Shown here one piece after another: positions 45,701 to 58,485 of a stretch of DNA of 64,000 nt. A program made the translations under genes and the position numbers. Source of the DNA: Talinum fruticosum (lineage: Eukaryota > Streptophyta > Magnoliopsida > Caryophyllales > Talinaceae); assembly GCA_021018815.1 (NCBI GenBank), contig JAITYX010000025.1, forward strand, positions 3,320,501 to 3,384,500. The letters run 5' to 3'. The notes beneath the pieces were generated by a model. That model was not told where the DNA came from. It did no database searches and worked only from the letters and a program-made list of their open reading frames with translations. Within the stretch, counting starts at the first letter, position 1. Every line of letters begins with the position of its first letter.

Positions 45701-46235
45701 GGTTTTCTACGGTTTTGTGCCGTTCCATGTTGCCCGAGGAGTCTTCGAGGCCAAAACACGAGTGTTTCAAGGTGAGGAAATATGGCAGGGGTCACCGGCC
45801 ACCAAGTAACATTGTTTAGAGGAGGAAGCTCGTAGTCTCGAGTTGACTGTCTTGGAGCAAAACGCAGCACTTTGATATTTGTGAACATGGAATCTAGAAC
45901 CTAACGTCGTCTTAAGGTCTTCATCTCCTTGTTTGATTGGACAAAATGAAACGCGAAATTCTGAACTTAGAAATTACCGTACGCAGCGACTTGGACTTCG
46001 TTGTCTCTAAAGGCTTGGCCAGGGCTTGGATTGTCCGAAAGAAAAAGGAATTTTTGGACCGACCTAAGGCAAAAGGCTATTTACATAGTGCTTGGGGTTC
46101 TTTATGGCTTATTTTCTTCCATCGCACGAATTAAATTCAGTCTTATGATTCGAATTCTCAAACAGGACTTGGGATTTCATCATCAAGCCAAAAAATAAAT
46201 AAATTAAAAAGGGATGACAGTTTTAGGTGTCTATA
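42703..46235 (-). repeat. Tat LTR (element C), interrupted
   Basis: Starts TGTAGGAACCACGGCCGG and ends TTTTAGGTGTCTATA. Without the copia solo LTR (44032-45563 plus one TTAAG) it is 1996 bp, close to 2007 bp for element E. TATA box at 44005-44013 on the minus strand. It has Tat leader on one side and gag on the other, so it is shared by two Tat bodies. Confidence 0.85.
44032..45563 (+). mobile_element. Copia-family solo LTR inside a Tat LTR
   Basis: 1532 bp, TGAAGACTCGGACAC to CAAACCTTCA, with a perfect TTAAG duplication (44027-44031 and 45564-45568). TATA box at 44904-44912. It is similar over its whole length to the solo LTR at 20404-21999. Confidence 0.9.
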
Positions 46236-47899
46236 GCATTAATCATGGCTCTGCCTATGTTTTTGGGAAGCGAGATATGAGTTGTCGAGATGAAGATATC
46301 AGCTTCAAGTTTTTGAAGTTGTTTTTTGATTGGGTCTTCTTTAGTAACTTCTTGTTCTTTTCGAGCTTTTTGAGTCCGTTAAGGACTAATTGGTAAATTA
46401 TGTCACTCGAATCTAGTAAGGAATTATATTTTTGGACTTTTTGGTTCTCCCCAAAAGTTGTCTTCTTCTTAGGGTGGTGTACCCCGAAGTTATCATCACT
46501 ATCATCTTTAGTTTCATATACATCCTCTTCATCGCTTACCCACAATCAATGGACTTCGGGTCTAGAGAAGGTAAACTAGTAAATGGTTTAGACTCATTGA
46601 CATCTTGAATGAAGACAGATGGATCCCAACGACCTGGAATGGGTTCAAAGAATATAGCTAAGGTACTGTTGAATGGATTCTTGTTGTTGCTCGGTTTATG
46701 GGCGAACTTAGGGAGAGGGAGTTGACCATTGTGGAACATGCTCTCTAACTTGCTTTTAAATGTCCAACGTTGCTCTGTGTCATGTCCTCATACACTATGG
46801 TACTTAAAGAGTTTTCCTGTAACCCGAGTTTTTGACTGTTTCGCAGCTTCTTATTCTCGCTCTTACAAGTGGCAATTCAATCGTCCCTTTAGACAATAGA
46901 CGGTCTAAGGCTTCGGCGTAAGTAGTACCAATAGGAGTGTAGTCATTATACCTATTAAGGGCATTAACATCTGCACCCCTGCTGGTATTACCTTGATTAG
47001 AGGTTTTCTTATCCTTGGATTGATAGTTACCTCTATATCCAGCGATGACTTTTGTGGTCATGGTTGAAAATTCTTCTTCTATCGGCATGTATGCATCTGT
47101 AAGAGCTATAAAACTCATGAATGGTAGGAATTTGAGGTGTTGGTTATAAGCGAGGCTAAAGGTTTTCACAATTATCCTCACTTGGTCCTTAGAAGGTTGG
47201 TCCACCATGTAGGCAACCTTTGCCCTCCATCTGGAGAGAAAGTTGGTAAAGCTTTCTTTCCCAGCTTGTTTGATTAACTCCAAGTCTCCGAGGGTAACGA
47301 GGAAGATTGGTGTTATAGGAGTATTGGTGTAGGAACTCCTTGCACGAGATCATTCCAATTGGTGACCTTGCGTGGGTCAACGACACTAAACCATTTCATT
47401 ACATCACTGTCGAAAGTCCATGGGAAGATGACGTGGTAAGTGTCTTCGAGTACATTCTTAAGAGTCATTGCTCCTACGAAATTACGAACATGGTGATGGG
47501 AATTCTCAGAACCACAAAACTTAATCTCCGACATGGTAAACTTAGGGAGTAACTTCCCTTTGAGGATTGAAGTGAATCCCGTAAGATCAAGGTAGTGACT
47601 CTTGAATATTTATGACTCCCTTAACATTGCTCTATCCGATCTATGCGTGGATCGGGGTTAGGCTTACGATCAGGATCGGCTTCGGGAGAAGGATTAGGTG
47701 GAAGACCTCCTCCTCCTGTTTCTTCTTCACCATGTTTGTTATTATCCTCAAGAGTCTTTAGGATGACCGTAAGAGTGTCGGATATGGATTCTATCTTCTT
47801 ATCATGAGCCTCAATTTGGGCTTCCATCTTGGTTGAGGATTCATGGGCAAGGTGATGATAGAGGATTGTTCTGGTACTTCATGCATAAGAAATGGCCAT
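46236..47899 (-). pseudogene. Gag of Tat element C
   Basis: Start ATG at 47899 (MAIS, then a stop), coiled N-terminal part with EAQIEAHDKKIESISDTL and a Glu/Gly-rich linker (47621-47827). The gag core follows at 47313-47534 (NSHHHVRNFVGAMTLKN, FPWTFDSDVMKWF) and, after a frameshift, at 46804-47283 (SFTNFLSRWRAKVAYM, PFMSFIALTDAYMPIEEEF). The acidic C-terminal part is at 46255-46545 (SDEEDVYETKDDSDDNFG). Closest to complete of the Tat gags here. It runs into the LTR end at 46235 with no pol between, so pol and 3' UTR are deleted. Confidence 0.8.
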
Positions 47900-47902
47900 T
47901 TG

Positions 47903-48630
47903 AAAAATGAAAGCCTGAGCTCTCTATTTATAGTGGAAGAATAGATCACAAAATAATCTAGGGTTTAGCTTAAACTGCCATCCACATAAAGCGGAAAATC
48001 AGCCAACAAAATCATAAAAAACTGAACCAAATCTATCTTGAACCGGGATCCCGGAACAAATACGCATTGCTTAGGTTAAGAAACGACGTCATACGATCTC
48101 AGCCTCCTTCCATGTTGCAGCTGAACTCTCGAGCAAAACGCAACGTTTGGAGGAAAAGTCCCCGAAATGCGACGCCGATCAAGAACTACGTCATTTTGTG
48201 AAAGTGAGCATCATGTCTCGGTTGGACACTTGGAGCAAAACACGGTTTTTGGCAATGTTTGCCATGAAACACGGCATTGGTCAATGCGACGCTGGACGGA
48301 CGAAATTAGCGTCGTGTCTCGGTTGGACATCGAAGATAAAACACGACATTTTGAGTGTAGTAGAGCCTTATGCGCGACGCCGGCCAATGTTGACTCTAAA
48401 GCATTGACCTAGGCTTGGACTGACCGAAAGAAATAGGTTTTGGACCGGCCCAAAGCAAATAAGGTTTTTTTTTGGTGCTAAAGGGTTTTTGTGGTTCATT
48501 GGCTTCGTCACACCAATCGGACTCCGACCATAATCCGAATCCGCAAACAGGACTTGGATTTCATCACCAGGTTTACAAAATAAAATACATAAATGTAAGA
48601 TATAGGGATGAGACATTTTAGGTGACTACA
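47903..48630 (-). repeat. Tat LTR fragment (5' LTR of element C)
   Basis: Only the last ~730 bp of the LTR as read on the plus strand, from the AAAGCCTGAGCTCTCTATTT block to GGTGACTACA. The gag ATG lies four bases away, so primer site, leader and about two thirds of the LTR are deleted. TATA box at 47924-47932 survives. Confidence 0.8.
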
Positions 48631-49913
48631 ATGTTCATCTCCTTGCCACCTCTAACTCTATGTCTCTTCGCGCCACCCCTTTATCTCACATTCTCTTTCA
48701 TCCCTCTCTTCTTTTCTATCTCTCGTTGCATCTCGCTCCACTCATCGTAATAATCATCATCATCATCAACACACCATCATCAATATCTTCATCATCATCT
48801 CGAGTCACTCATCGCGTATCGGGAAGGATAATATACAATAATATTAATAGTATTATTAGTATCGTATTTTTATTGCAAGACTATTTTTATTAGTAGTTTA
48901 AATCTTAAAGGTGTTATTTTTATTTAGTTTATGTGTTTTAGATTATATTATTGAGTAGTTTTTTTAATGCTTAGTATAATCTATTTGAAACCATGCTAAA
49001 TTATTTATTTTGAAACAAGTTCTAATATTTAATGTCATATTGATTTTATTCATGATTTTGTGATAATTTATTATCAACGTTTATGACTTTATGTTTAATT
49101 AATTAGAGTGCATACTAATTAGTTTCGTATAAATTCATATGATAGTTTAAAGGGTTTAAGTATGTAATTTCTATGGTGTTTTAGACATAAGTATCACCCT
49201 ATTTAATCATGGATGACTCATACCCATCTCTTTAAATAGAAAATTATTATAGAACTTTGTTAAATCAATTTGCTTGTTGATTGGTTACAAAGTGCTTGAT
49301 TATTTTTTCTAATACTTAATACTTTAATTTGATTAAATTCTAGTACTAGTACTAGGGTTGTTAATATTAGTAGGGTTTATATTAAGGCTAGGCCTGAGTA
49401 AACTAATAACCAAGGAAAAACAAGGAAGATTCGCTAGTGGTTGTCTTGTACAGTTCATCGCATGGGTGGATCAATTTATATGTTAATGATAAATATTAAT
49501 TTGCATGGTAGATGTAAATTATAATAAGTGTTTTTATAAATTTGATATCCTTGATATTATTTATTTGTCATTTTTAATTGTTTTCTTTAGTTTGTCAATT
49601 TAATTTAAATTTTATAGTCTTCATTATTAATTTCTTTTATTTGCCCCAAAAGCTTAGTCTTTTAGGTTAGTCTTAGTAATTTCATATTGGTTTAATTTTG
49701 AGTCTTTACATATGTTAATTTTCATATTATTTTTCTGTCAATTTTTTTTATTTTGAGTCAGTTTATCAAAAATTAGGTTAAAAATAGGTTCTTTTATTGT
49801 TTTTTTGTTTTATGCATTCCTAAGGTTTGGATAGAATCCTAATTTTCTGTAGTTAAATTTTAGAATTTTTGGAACTAATTTGAGAATTTTCATATTTAAC
49901 TTGAATTTAATTA
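48631..49913 (+). mobile_element. Family F LTR-like fragment, inverted copy
   Basis: Reverse complement of sequence found at 1-645 and 63380-64000: ATCATC-rich block (48745-48800), GTTTAATTAATTAGAGTGCA (49092-49111) and GGGTTTATATTAAGGCTAGG (49372-49391). It is wedged exactly between two Tat LTR ends and lacks the U5-like end of the right copy, so it is a fragment. Confidence 0.6.
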
Positions 49914-51631
49914 TGTAGGAACTAAATCCCATACCTTGGGACCGAGTTTCCCGAACAAAGGTCAGCTCACTTTGATTTTTGAAGATTCTTTTTCAAAGCT
50001 AGTTTTTTAAAATGAATTTAGAAAGTGGGGGTGTGTCTCTTATTGAGATTTTCGATTTTTGTAATTTAATTTGATCATTTTATCAATCATTTTATTTTAG
50101 AAATTAATTTTAGAAGGTCTCAAGATATTATTTCATAATTTAAGAAAATAGAAAAAATACAATCTATATGTCGCCGTAGGGCTTTTGGGTCAAAACAGTG
50201 GATAACAATGGCTTGGACTAAAGCCAAGCCCGACCACCGGACAATGCAAGCAAGAGCCACCACTAATCGATGTACAGCGCCGGCCATAGGCCAAGACTGC
50301 AAAAATTAGTCTCGGTCCATGGCCTTGGCTGTGTTAGAAAACAAACCCATTTTGTCCATTTTAAATTAGAAATGTCGAGATGCAATCAAAGAGAAATAAA
50401 ATGGGAAAGGGGAGTCGCCAACCAATTTTAGGAATAAACTAACAAAAATAAAAAGAATACTCTTCCAATTTTAGTATGGGAAAATTAAGCTTGAAAGAGG
50501 TTTAAAAATTGACTCTATCGATCTAGAACCGAGAATCTAGTATTCGAGGGCAAAGGTACAAAATGTAGGGATAAACCCTTCCATTCCACCCGTTAACGAG
50601 ACGGCCTCTACTAATGCAAATTATGACTTAAAAAGGTGTGTCAAAAATAGGCAAGCATACAACATTCTAGATGCGAAAATTAAATCAACCGAACATGCTA
50701 AGAAAATGATAAAAGCAAATAGGAAAGTAGTAAAGAAAAGCGATAAAGAAAAGCGAAAAGGAAAGCAAAAGAAATAAGAGTACAGTGGGCAGGGAGGAAT
50801 TGAAAACGATTAGATTTTTGAATCCACAATACAAAAAGAGATAAAAGGCATGAATTTAAATAATCCATGAGAAAGGTTGAAAGCGGATCCGACGCCCTCA
50901 AGTTGTCCCACCTGCTGACTTTGGATAGCGAACCGGATCCGAAAGCGTGACGGTGGATGAATGAGATTATAGTAGGCTATTTGGTGGAATTTGTGGAGGC
51001 AGAGTAGTGTATGAAAATGATGAAAGGTGCTTGGTAGAGTAGTGGTTAGCTGAAAATAAGCCAAGAGATCAGAATACCCTAGCATTCGGTAGCTTTTAAC
51101 CTAAATTCAACAATGTCTACAATTCGACAACATAAGGCATAGGAATAGTCATTAGTAGAATGATGGATTAGGACCTCTATTCAACAAGAAGTCATCCAAT
51201 GCAGCTAAACCGGATCGGTTCACGGTGGGGATCAAGGAAAAATCGAACAAAATCCTGTTGAACTCGGGAATCCCGCATGGGAAGGTGAGAAATACAGCGT
51301 CTCCAACGACGATGTATGGTCATTTATGGGGTTCCATGCTTCAGATGACCTCTGGGAACAAAAAGCAACATTTTGGCGAGTTGAGCCCGAAAACGCGGCG
51401 TCGGTAATAAACGGTGTTGTTTGGTGAAGTCCGACTTCAGTGTCTCGGTTGGAAGCTCGAAACAGTGAAACTTTGCGTTTCGCACATTTTGGAGGTAATG
51501 GCACCGGCCATGAAAACTTTCCATTTTCGAAAAGTTTCCATTTTTGGTATGTTTTATTTTTGGTGCGGGTTTGGGTTTCTTGGCAACCCGACCCGAGCTT
51601 GATCCGGCCAAAGGAAAATGGATTTGTTTTC
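49914..51631 (-). repeat. Tat LTR (element D, truncated)
   Basis: Starts TGTAGGAACTAAATCCC and follows the LTR for 1.7 kb, more diverged than the others. Its TATA box is lost (CTCTATTCAAC near 51176-51186). The GTGTCTACA end is missing; at about 51632 it fuses to 3' UTR sequence. Confidence 0.75.
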
Positions 51632-53117
51632 TAAACTTGGCTCATTAAAGACCTTAAGCTTAGATTGGTATGCCTAAACTTGACAAAGTACTTAGTCCGA
51701 AGCTTAGCGGGGGCCTTGAACTTGACTTGGGTAGTAAAGTCCGACGTCCAACAGGGTGCTCGAACTTGACCACTTCTTGGATCTAAAGTTCAGCTTGGTA
51801 TCTTAAGATTAGCTCGATCAATGTCCTGAAGCTCGTATGAGGGGCCTAAACTTAATCATTCTTGGTTTGAAACTTGGCTCAAAATTTCTACATTAACAGT
51901 TTTGTTAGCTAATAATCGAGTATAAATAGATTTAAGTGTTACCCGAAAATGATTTGTAGCCGGATCACATTTCAAATATGCTTCCTTGACTTAGCCATGG
52001 AGAGGTCCTAAAGTCTTGATGTGGTGTCTAAATCTTAACCACTTGTTGGGCTTGAAGCTCAAAGGAGATGTCTTAACCATAACCGTTGTTGGGTCCGAGA
52101 CCCGATTGGGGGTTGTCTAAACCTTAACCGCTGTTTAGCCCGAAGCTCGATAGTGATGTCCGAACCTTGACTGTTATTGGGCCTAAAAGTCAACGAGGAT
52201 GTCCGAACCTTGACCGTTGTTGGGCCCGAAGCTCGATGGTGATGTCAAAACCTTGACAACCGTTGGGTCCGAGACTCGACGGGAACGTCCGAACCTTAAC
52301 CGCTATTTGGCTTGAAGCTCGACGGTGAAGTTTGAACCTTCACCGCTGTTGGGCTAGAAGTTTGACTAGGTTGTTTGAACTTTGAGTGCTGTAAGGCTCG
52401 AGCTCGATGTCTATCCCCTTTCGTCGGAATAGGGATAGACATTTGTCTTACTTGAGTTTGAAGTTTAATGAGGTTATGTGCCCCATTCTAACTTTGAGCT
52501 TTTAGTTTGTGTGCTAGTAGCTCCTTTGTTTGTGTGGTAGAAGATTTGTGTCTTCCCGAGTATTCTTGGAGTTGTTGTATGATCCTTTTGATCATGAACC
52601 CCCACTACGTGCTTTTTGGGTGTTTGTGCCTATCTCTTCTCGAATGTTAGATAGTTAGATAGCTTTGATGGAATCTCTTTGAAGGTGGCGAGTGCTGGTA
52701 ACCTTCTTGATGCCGACTTGGTCAATGATTCTTGATTGAATAATTCCTTGTAGTGATTTGTTATTAATTTTTGTATTTTTAGGAGTTCGACTCATGTAAA
52801 GGAGATGAATGCAAGACTCTATTCTAAGAAAAATGCATTTTTATAAAGATGATGCGTAAAGTTCATAAAGACAAAGACAAAATTTCACTTTAGCCCCTAC
52901 TGCCCAAAGTAGAGCCTAAAGAATGTGTCCCTTCAACTATAATGTGCTGCTGGTGAACAAGTGAACCGTAGACTTGACGGCTTAGTGCTGAATCAGCATA
53001 ACATGCTTCTTGGTTGATTTTCGCTCCTCGCTTGCAACAAAGTGGCTTCTATCTTGGAAAGAGAAATTTGAATCAAGATTAGGATTGGGGCCAGAGCTCA
53101 TGGGCTTCCTACGTATC
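51632..53117 (-). other. Tat element D: only 3' UTR left between two LTRs
   Basis: No gag or pol. Colinear with 11950-13510 of element B, including the minisatellite (52008-52415) and the conserved block at 52760-52920. At 53117 it directly meets the next LTR, so leader, gag and pol are all deleted. Confidence 0.7.
52008..52415. repeat. 3' UTR minisatellite of element D (~45 bp, ~9 units)
   Basis: Units like CCTTGACCGTTGTTGGGCC with CGAAGCTCGATGGTGATGTC. They are related to the array at 12330-12765, but the ends of the units differ (GGTGATGTC instead of CGAGGTGTGTC), so the two arrays were homogenised independently. Confidence 0.8.
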
Positions 53118-55124
53118 CGTAGGAACCACGGCCTAGGTGGACTTGGGACCGAGCTTCCCCACATTTGCCTTTTTTGGTGCAAGGGTTTTTAAAGATGGAA
53201 AATGATTTTAGGGTTTTGATGATGGATTTTGAAAGTGGGGATGAATCTTTTATTAAGATTTCTGAATTTTATTAAATTTAATTTGGGCAAAGTTTAAATG
53301 GTGATTTTATTAATCTTTTTAATTTTATAATTTATTTTCAGAATTCCTCGTATATTATTTATCGATTAAAGGACAAATAAAAACTAGGGTTTTCGTCTCA
53401 CCATGAGGCTTTAGGACCATATTAGTGTTAAAACACCAATCTAGATCGAAGCCTTGCTTGCCGACCACTCGGTGCAGGCCGCAAACCGTACCCAGCGGTG
53501 GCAGTGCACCGGCCAAAGGCCAGGGCTGAGGAAATTAGCCTCGGCCTCTATTCTAGTTGGCAGATCTAGAACGAATTTCTTTTATCCCTACAATCGGAAA
53601 ATATCGGGATATGAATTCAATAAGAATAAAGCATAAAATAAGGGAGTCGCCGATCAGTTTTTGGATGAAAAGTAAAAAAATAGAAAAACTTACTCTTCTA
53701 ATCTTAATATGGGAAAACTAAGACTAAAAAAAGCTAAAGTTGACTCCATCGATCTTTGAACCGAGAATCGGATTCGAGGGCGAGGGTACGAAATGTAAGG
53801 AAAACCCTTCCATTCTCGCTCGTTTGAAGATGGCTATTACTAGGTTGAGTAGTGAATTAAAATAATGTAAACAAACAAGCAAGCAACATATTACGACGAT
53901 AAATGACACCAACCAAACGGAATTGAAGGAAAAGCAATAAAGAAAGCGATAAAGAAAATAAAAGCGAAAAACTAAAAGAATTACATCAGGCGGGAGGAAT
54001 AAAAAAGGGATTACATCTCTTAAACCACAATACTGGAAAGCGATAAATAAAGCATAAATTAAATAACCGTTTGAAGGCTGAACAATTTCCCTCAGGTTGT
54101 CCAGACCTTGCTAATCTGGATCTCCACACTCGGATCTCTTGATGCAACGATGACAAGTAAAAGAAAAAGGGCTTGTCTTTATGGATTATGCGAAAAGTGA
54201 ATGTATAGAGAATTGGAAAGATCAGTTGAATAGGTGCCCGAGAGATCGGAATAATTGAATATTCTTTAGCTCTTTGCATGAATTCAATGACAAGTGAGTA
54301 GGGAATATGAATATTTGAGAATTGTTTCGCCGAGTAAAGTTTAGATATGAGTGCTCCGGTTGGCTTTCTGCAAGCATTACGGATAGGAGAAAGCCGTATG
54401 GGAATGAGAGCCAAGGATTACTATTTATAGGAGAGGACCTAGGTCATAAAATGACCAAGGGTTTGACCTTGGTCATCCGTCCAAGCAACTGCAAATAAAA
54501 TCGGGCCAGAATCTCATAAGATTGAACTGGATAAGGAAGCAATAGAACCGGATAGAACCTGGTTCACTGCGCCGGCCAACTAGGCGCTCGTAAGGTTTCG
54601 TGCCCTACCGTGTTTCCAAATGATTCTCCAAGCCAAAACACGAGTGTTTCACTTAAATCTTTGGGATGGCAGGCACCAAACACAACGTCGTTTTGCGGGA
54701 AAAGCTCCTAGGCTCGTGTGGACTGTTTTATGGAGCTTAAACGGAGCACTTTGATGCTCGTGATCATGAAATGCAACGCTTTAAAGCCATCTTTAGATCT
54801 TCGACTCCTTGTCCGATTAGACGAAGTAAAATGTAGTATTTTGAACCTAGAATTTTTGGCACACAACATTAGACTTCATTGTCTCTAAAGGCTTGGCTCG
54901 GTTCTTGGATCACCCGAAAGAAAGAGGGATTTGTGAACCGACCCAAGGCAAATGGTCTGTTTATTTGGTGCTTGGGGTTCTTTGTGGTTTACCTGGTTTA
55001 TGTCGCACCACTCAATCACAATCCGACATCCAAATCCTCAAACAGGACTCGAGATTTCATCATCGGGCCAGCAAAATAAAATACGAAATAAAGAGATAAG
55101 AGACGACACTTTTAAGTGTCTACA
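53118..55124 (-). repeat. Tat LTR (3' LTR of element E, also next to D)
   Basis: 2007 bp, CGTAGGAACCACGGCC (first T changed to C) to AAGTGTCTACA. TATA box on the minus strand at 54421-54429. The best-preserved uninterrupted LTR of this family in the window. Confidence 0.85.
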
Positions 55125-55755
55125 GTTAGCTCCACTTTAACCCGAGTCTAAAAAGACGAAGGTCAAAGTAGACACTCAAGGATACTTACCTCGATTTTTT
55201 ATAAGGTATTGTGTGATGCTTGGAATTTATTATAATCAAACCTGAACTCCAAAATGGGGCTCGAACTTGATCGCGATGCATGAGTTCTCAAGTCCGGTAA
55301 GAAGATCCTAAGCTTAGCTTGATCAAAGCCCGAAGCTTGGTATATTTTGATGCTGAAACTTTGATCATTCTTTGTTCGAAGCTTGGTGAAATAATATGTT
55401 GTACTAACATACTCGTTAGTGCATAATCAAATTGACAAAAATTCAGTGTTTTACCTGAGTAATTCGAGTTGAAAACAGATCGATAAAACTATTCTGGAAA
55501 AGCTTATTAGTGGGCTTGAAAACTCCCACTTGCATGCACAAGGGGACAAAGATCACATGCCACGATTTGATAAAGCTCCATAAGCTAGGTGGGTAGGCTA
55601 GGCCGCAAAGACTGTCGTCGATGAGACCTCTCGGTTCCTTGTGGCCGACGCCAGCCAACCTTTGGCGGCGTGGCCCCCTACGTGCTCTACCGGATTCTCT
55701 TGGTTCCCACTACTTGCTTGACCCTTGTCTTATACGGTTGGCTGCCTTGACCGAA
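55125..55755 (-). other. Polypurine tract and LTR-proximal 3' UTR of element E
   Basis: 55125-55140 is the purine tract on the minus strand. 55240-55440 has degenerate CCGAAGCTTGG motifs like those in B, but no tandem array. After about 55450 the sequence diverges from B and becomes the upstream region of the antisense gene. Confidence 0.6.
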
Positions 55756-55761
55756 TTTTCC

Positions 55762-55769
55762 TATAAAAG
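55762..55769 (+). promoter_or_regulatory. TATA box of antisense gene 1
   Basis: TATAAAAG on the plus strand, 126 bases before the ATG at 55895, followed by a pyrimidine-rich leader. It suggests this gene had its own promoter. Confidence 0.6.
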
Positions 55770-55894
55770 CGAGATATTGGGTGTATTTCATTTTGCACAC
55801 TTACTCCTCTTCTTACCCTTGCATTCCTTTTGTGTATTCTAACTTTGCTCCTTCTTGAAAACTAGTTGGTTCTAAAACATATTTTATCTTCAAA

Positions 55895-58485
55895 ATGTTT
55901 AGAAGAAAGGCCCATCCTACCGGGAGGTCTACAATGGAGAAGCTTACACAAGACCCTTTCCTCGAGCGAGAAAGGCGCCCGCAAAATGAATTGAATCCAA
56001 ATGATCTCTTAGTTGAGGTCGAGAATCACGTTTCTTCACCGGCCATTACTCCTTCGGTAAGCTAATTGGCTTAAGCTTCTTCGCTTGTTTATTTAGAGTA
56101 GTTCTTCAACTAAAACCTTATTGGATTTTTGTCTTGCGTAAAGGCTCGATCCAGAGTAGTGGAGCCATTCCCAAATTTATGGAGACATGCGGGAGGATGA
56201 ACTTTTCTCTTGAGGATGTCATGCATAATGCCGGGTTTAGACCTCTCTACCTTGCTTTAAACCATCTTACTCGTTAAAAGGGAGAGGGATCCCATTAGGG
56301 CCATTAGTGAGCGCTTTTGAGATACTACCAATACGTTTCACCTTTCTTTTGGTGAGATGACAATATCACCTTTTGATTTTGCTTGTTTTATCCGATTTGG
56401 GCTTCTCAGGAGAGCCTCTAGCCTACGAACAAAACTTGTAAAAAAATTGTGACTATCTCCGTCACCTTTTTGGCCCTATAACCGATAAATTTCCACATAA
56501 TAATGTCGTTAAATATATCGTCCTTTTTAGGCCTTTGAGGATGTTGGCCTCAACATTCTCCCCAACAATAAGTCCGGATCGTGCTTGCTCTTCTCTTGAG
56601 TATGATCCTCTTTTCCAACCAGGCTACTAAGGTTCATGTTCACTATTTGGTGAACTTAACGGACCTTGACAAAATAAAGGAGCTCACCTGGTGTGCTCCT
56701 ACATACACTTGCCCCATTAGAGGCCTCCGTGCCGGTGTACGGCATACAAAACCAGAGCCGGATTCAACCAATTATCTACCTTCGAATGGCTTGTGGAAGA
56801 TTATTGAGATATGCTTAAATTCTCATTTTCTCCAATATATATATTTTTTATCTTGTGTGTAATAAAACCTTACTTGATTTGTTAAACTGTAGCCGTGGTT
56901 GTACGAATATTTCCCACATCTCTCTCCCGGTTCAACAAATCGTCCCGTATTTTTGACATCCATATCATGGGCTAAAGTCTACTTTCAACGACGCAATACT
57001 CATGGGATAGACTTCCTAAGATCAACCTTTAACCAAGTGACCTTGATATGCTTCTTTTATTCTCTAATTTGACTAAAAAATGTGCTTGAGACGAATTTTT
57101 ACCATGCTTTTAGCCGTCCGCCCTACCCACGATCCGTGCCACCACGTATGGGCCCGCCTGTGGTGGACTCCAGCCTTGAATCTTCACTGTTTTTCATCCG
57201 TTTTCTTGTTGCCTTTCATTCTTGCTAGATGATTTCTTTATAATCCTTGTATTTAGGCCAACTTCCATCGTTGGGCCCAACTCCAACTTCCTCAAAGTGT
57301 CCTTGTGGCACGAGAATTGAGTGAAACAAGGATCTCGTTTGAAGGTCCTTCGAATTTTGTTGGTATCTTGGGGAGAGGGTCACCCCTCAAATCCGGGTCA
57401 ACACGTGGCCTCTATTTGTTCCGGTCGATCGACCTCCGACCATGTTCTACTTTCGTTCCCTTCATCTAAATGAGCAAGTGGCTCGCTATGGTGGGGTATA
57501 CTTTTACCTCATTTTTATACTTGAATACGTCCTATGCCCAACATGCGGCACGAATCATGACCCAATTGGTGAGTTCTTAACTCTCTCCCGATAACTTGAA
57601 TTTCTTGCATGGAAATTAATCTTTATCTATTGGCAGCTTACTCCTGCGGACATCCATATCCCGAGTCTTGATGTGGATGTCACTCTTCCCGAGGGACCTC
57701 CTCATTTTGTAAGAATTCCCGAAATCCCGAAGAGGAATATGTTGGGTACCCCTTTCTTAGGAATTGGCGAGGGGTAAGAGTTTTATGCTTTTCTCTTTTA
57801 GCTGCATTTTAAAAGTATTTTCGACTAACACCATAAGATAAGCTTTTCAGTACAACCGGGAACAATCTAGAGCCATGTCCATCGATTTCAATCGCTTTTG
57901 AGGAATCCAAAACTTCCTCACCGGGTGATCTTTCCTTACTTTCCGGGTAAGTTCTTGATTAGTGGAGTGCTAATTTTATTGAGCTTTTGGTGATTTCTTA
58001 ATTACTCTTTTAATCTTGTAGAGGCGTTGATCTAGAGCACCTCCTTTCGGTAGTCTTCCAGGTGTACTCGAGACGTAATCACATGCCTTCGATCAACAAA
58101 CACCTTCTAGTAGTAATGCTAGACAAGGTTCTTCACGGTGTTCTTCACGGCGTGAGCATCATAGGAGTGCTTCTCAAGCGGGACCTAGCACTTCCGGGCC
58201 TAGTGCTTCCGATGCAAGAACTAGCTATTCCGAGGAGAGCTTAAACATCTTAGTCTTGCAGGCTTTCGACCGTCACGGAAATCCTCTTTATTTCCCTCGG
58301 TCTTCTTATAACGGGCCGACCCACGAGCTTCTAAATCTTGGGACCACGGAGGTAGCTCTTATCAAGGCAATGAAGGTGGTCGGTTCTCTATATCCATCTT
58401 GGAGGATTTTGCGAATTACATCTTTGATGACGACTCGATGACAATGCTTAGAAGACTCTTTGCCGCTTTCGTTGTTGATGATTAA
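55895..58485 (+). pseudogene. Antisense gene 1: plant-mobile-domain-like protein
   Basis: Exon 1 (55895-56056, 54 codons, MFRRKAHPTGRSTMEKLTQD) ends at a GTAAG donor. The next exon (from about 56144) has the plant mobile domain: SLEDVMHNAGFRPLYLALNH, DTTNTFHLSFGEMTISPFDF and LGFSGEPLAYEQNL. It continues after another acceptor at 56893 with WLYEYFPHLSPGSTNRPVFL. Further GT-AG introns fit at 57571-57636, 57774-57849 and 57947-58020. A Ser-rich linker (about 58085-58245) and a C-terminal end LRRLFAAFVVDD (stop 58483-58485) follow. Nonsense changes (56275, 56320 region) and frameshifts make it a pseudogene. The domain family is linked to DNA transposons and gene silencing; molecular activity here is unknown. 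Confidence 0.7.
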
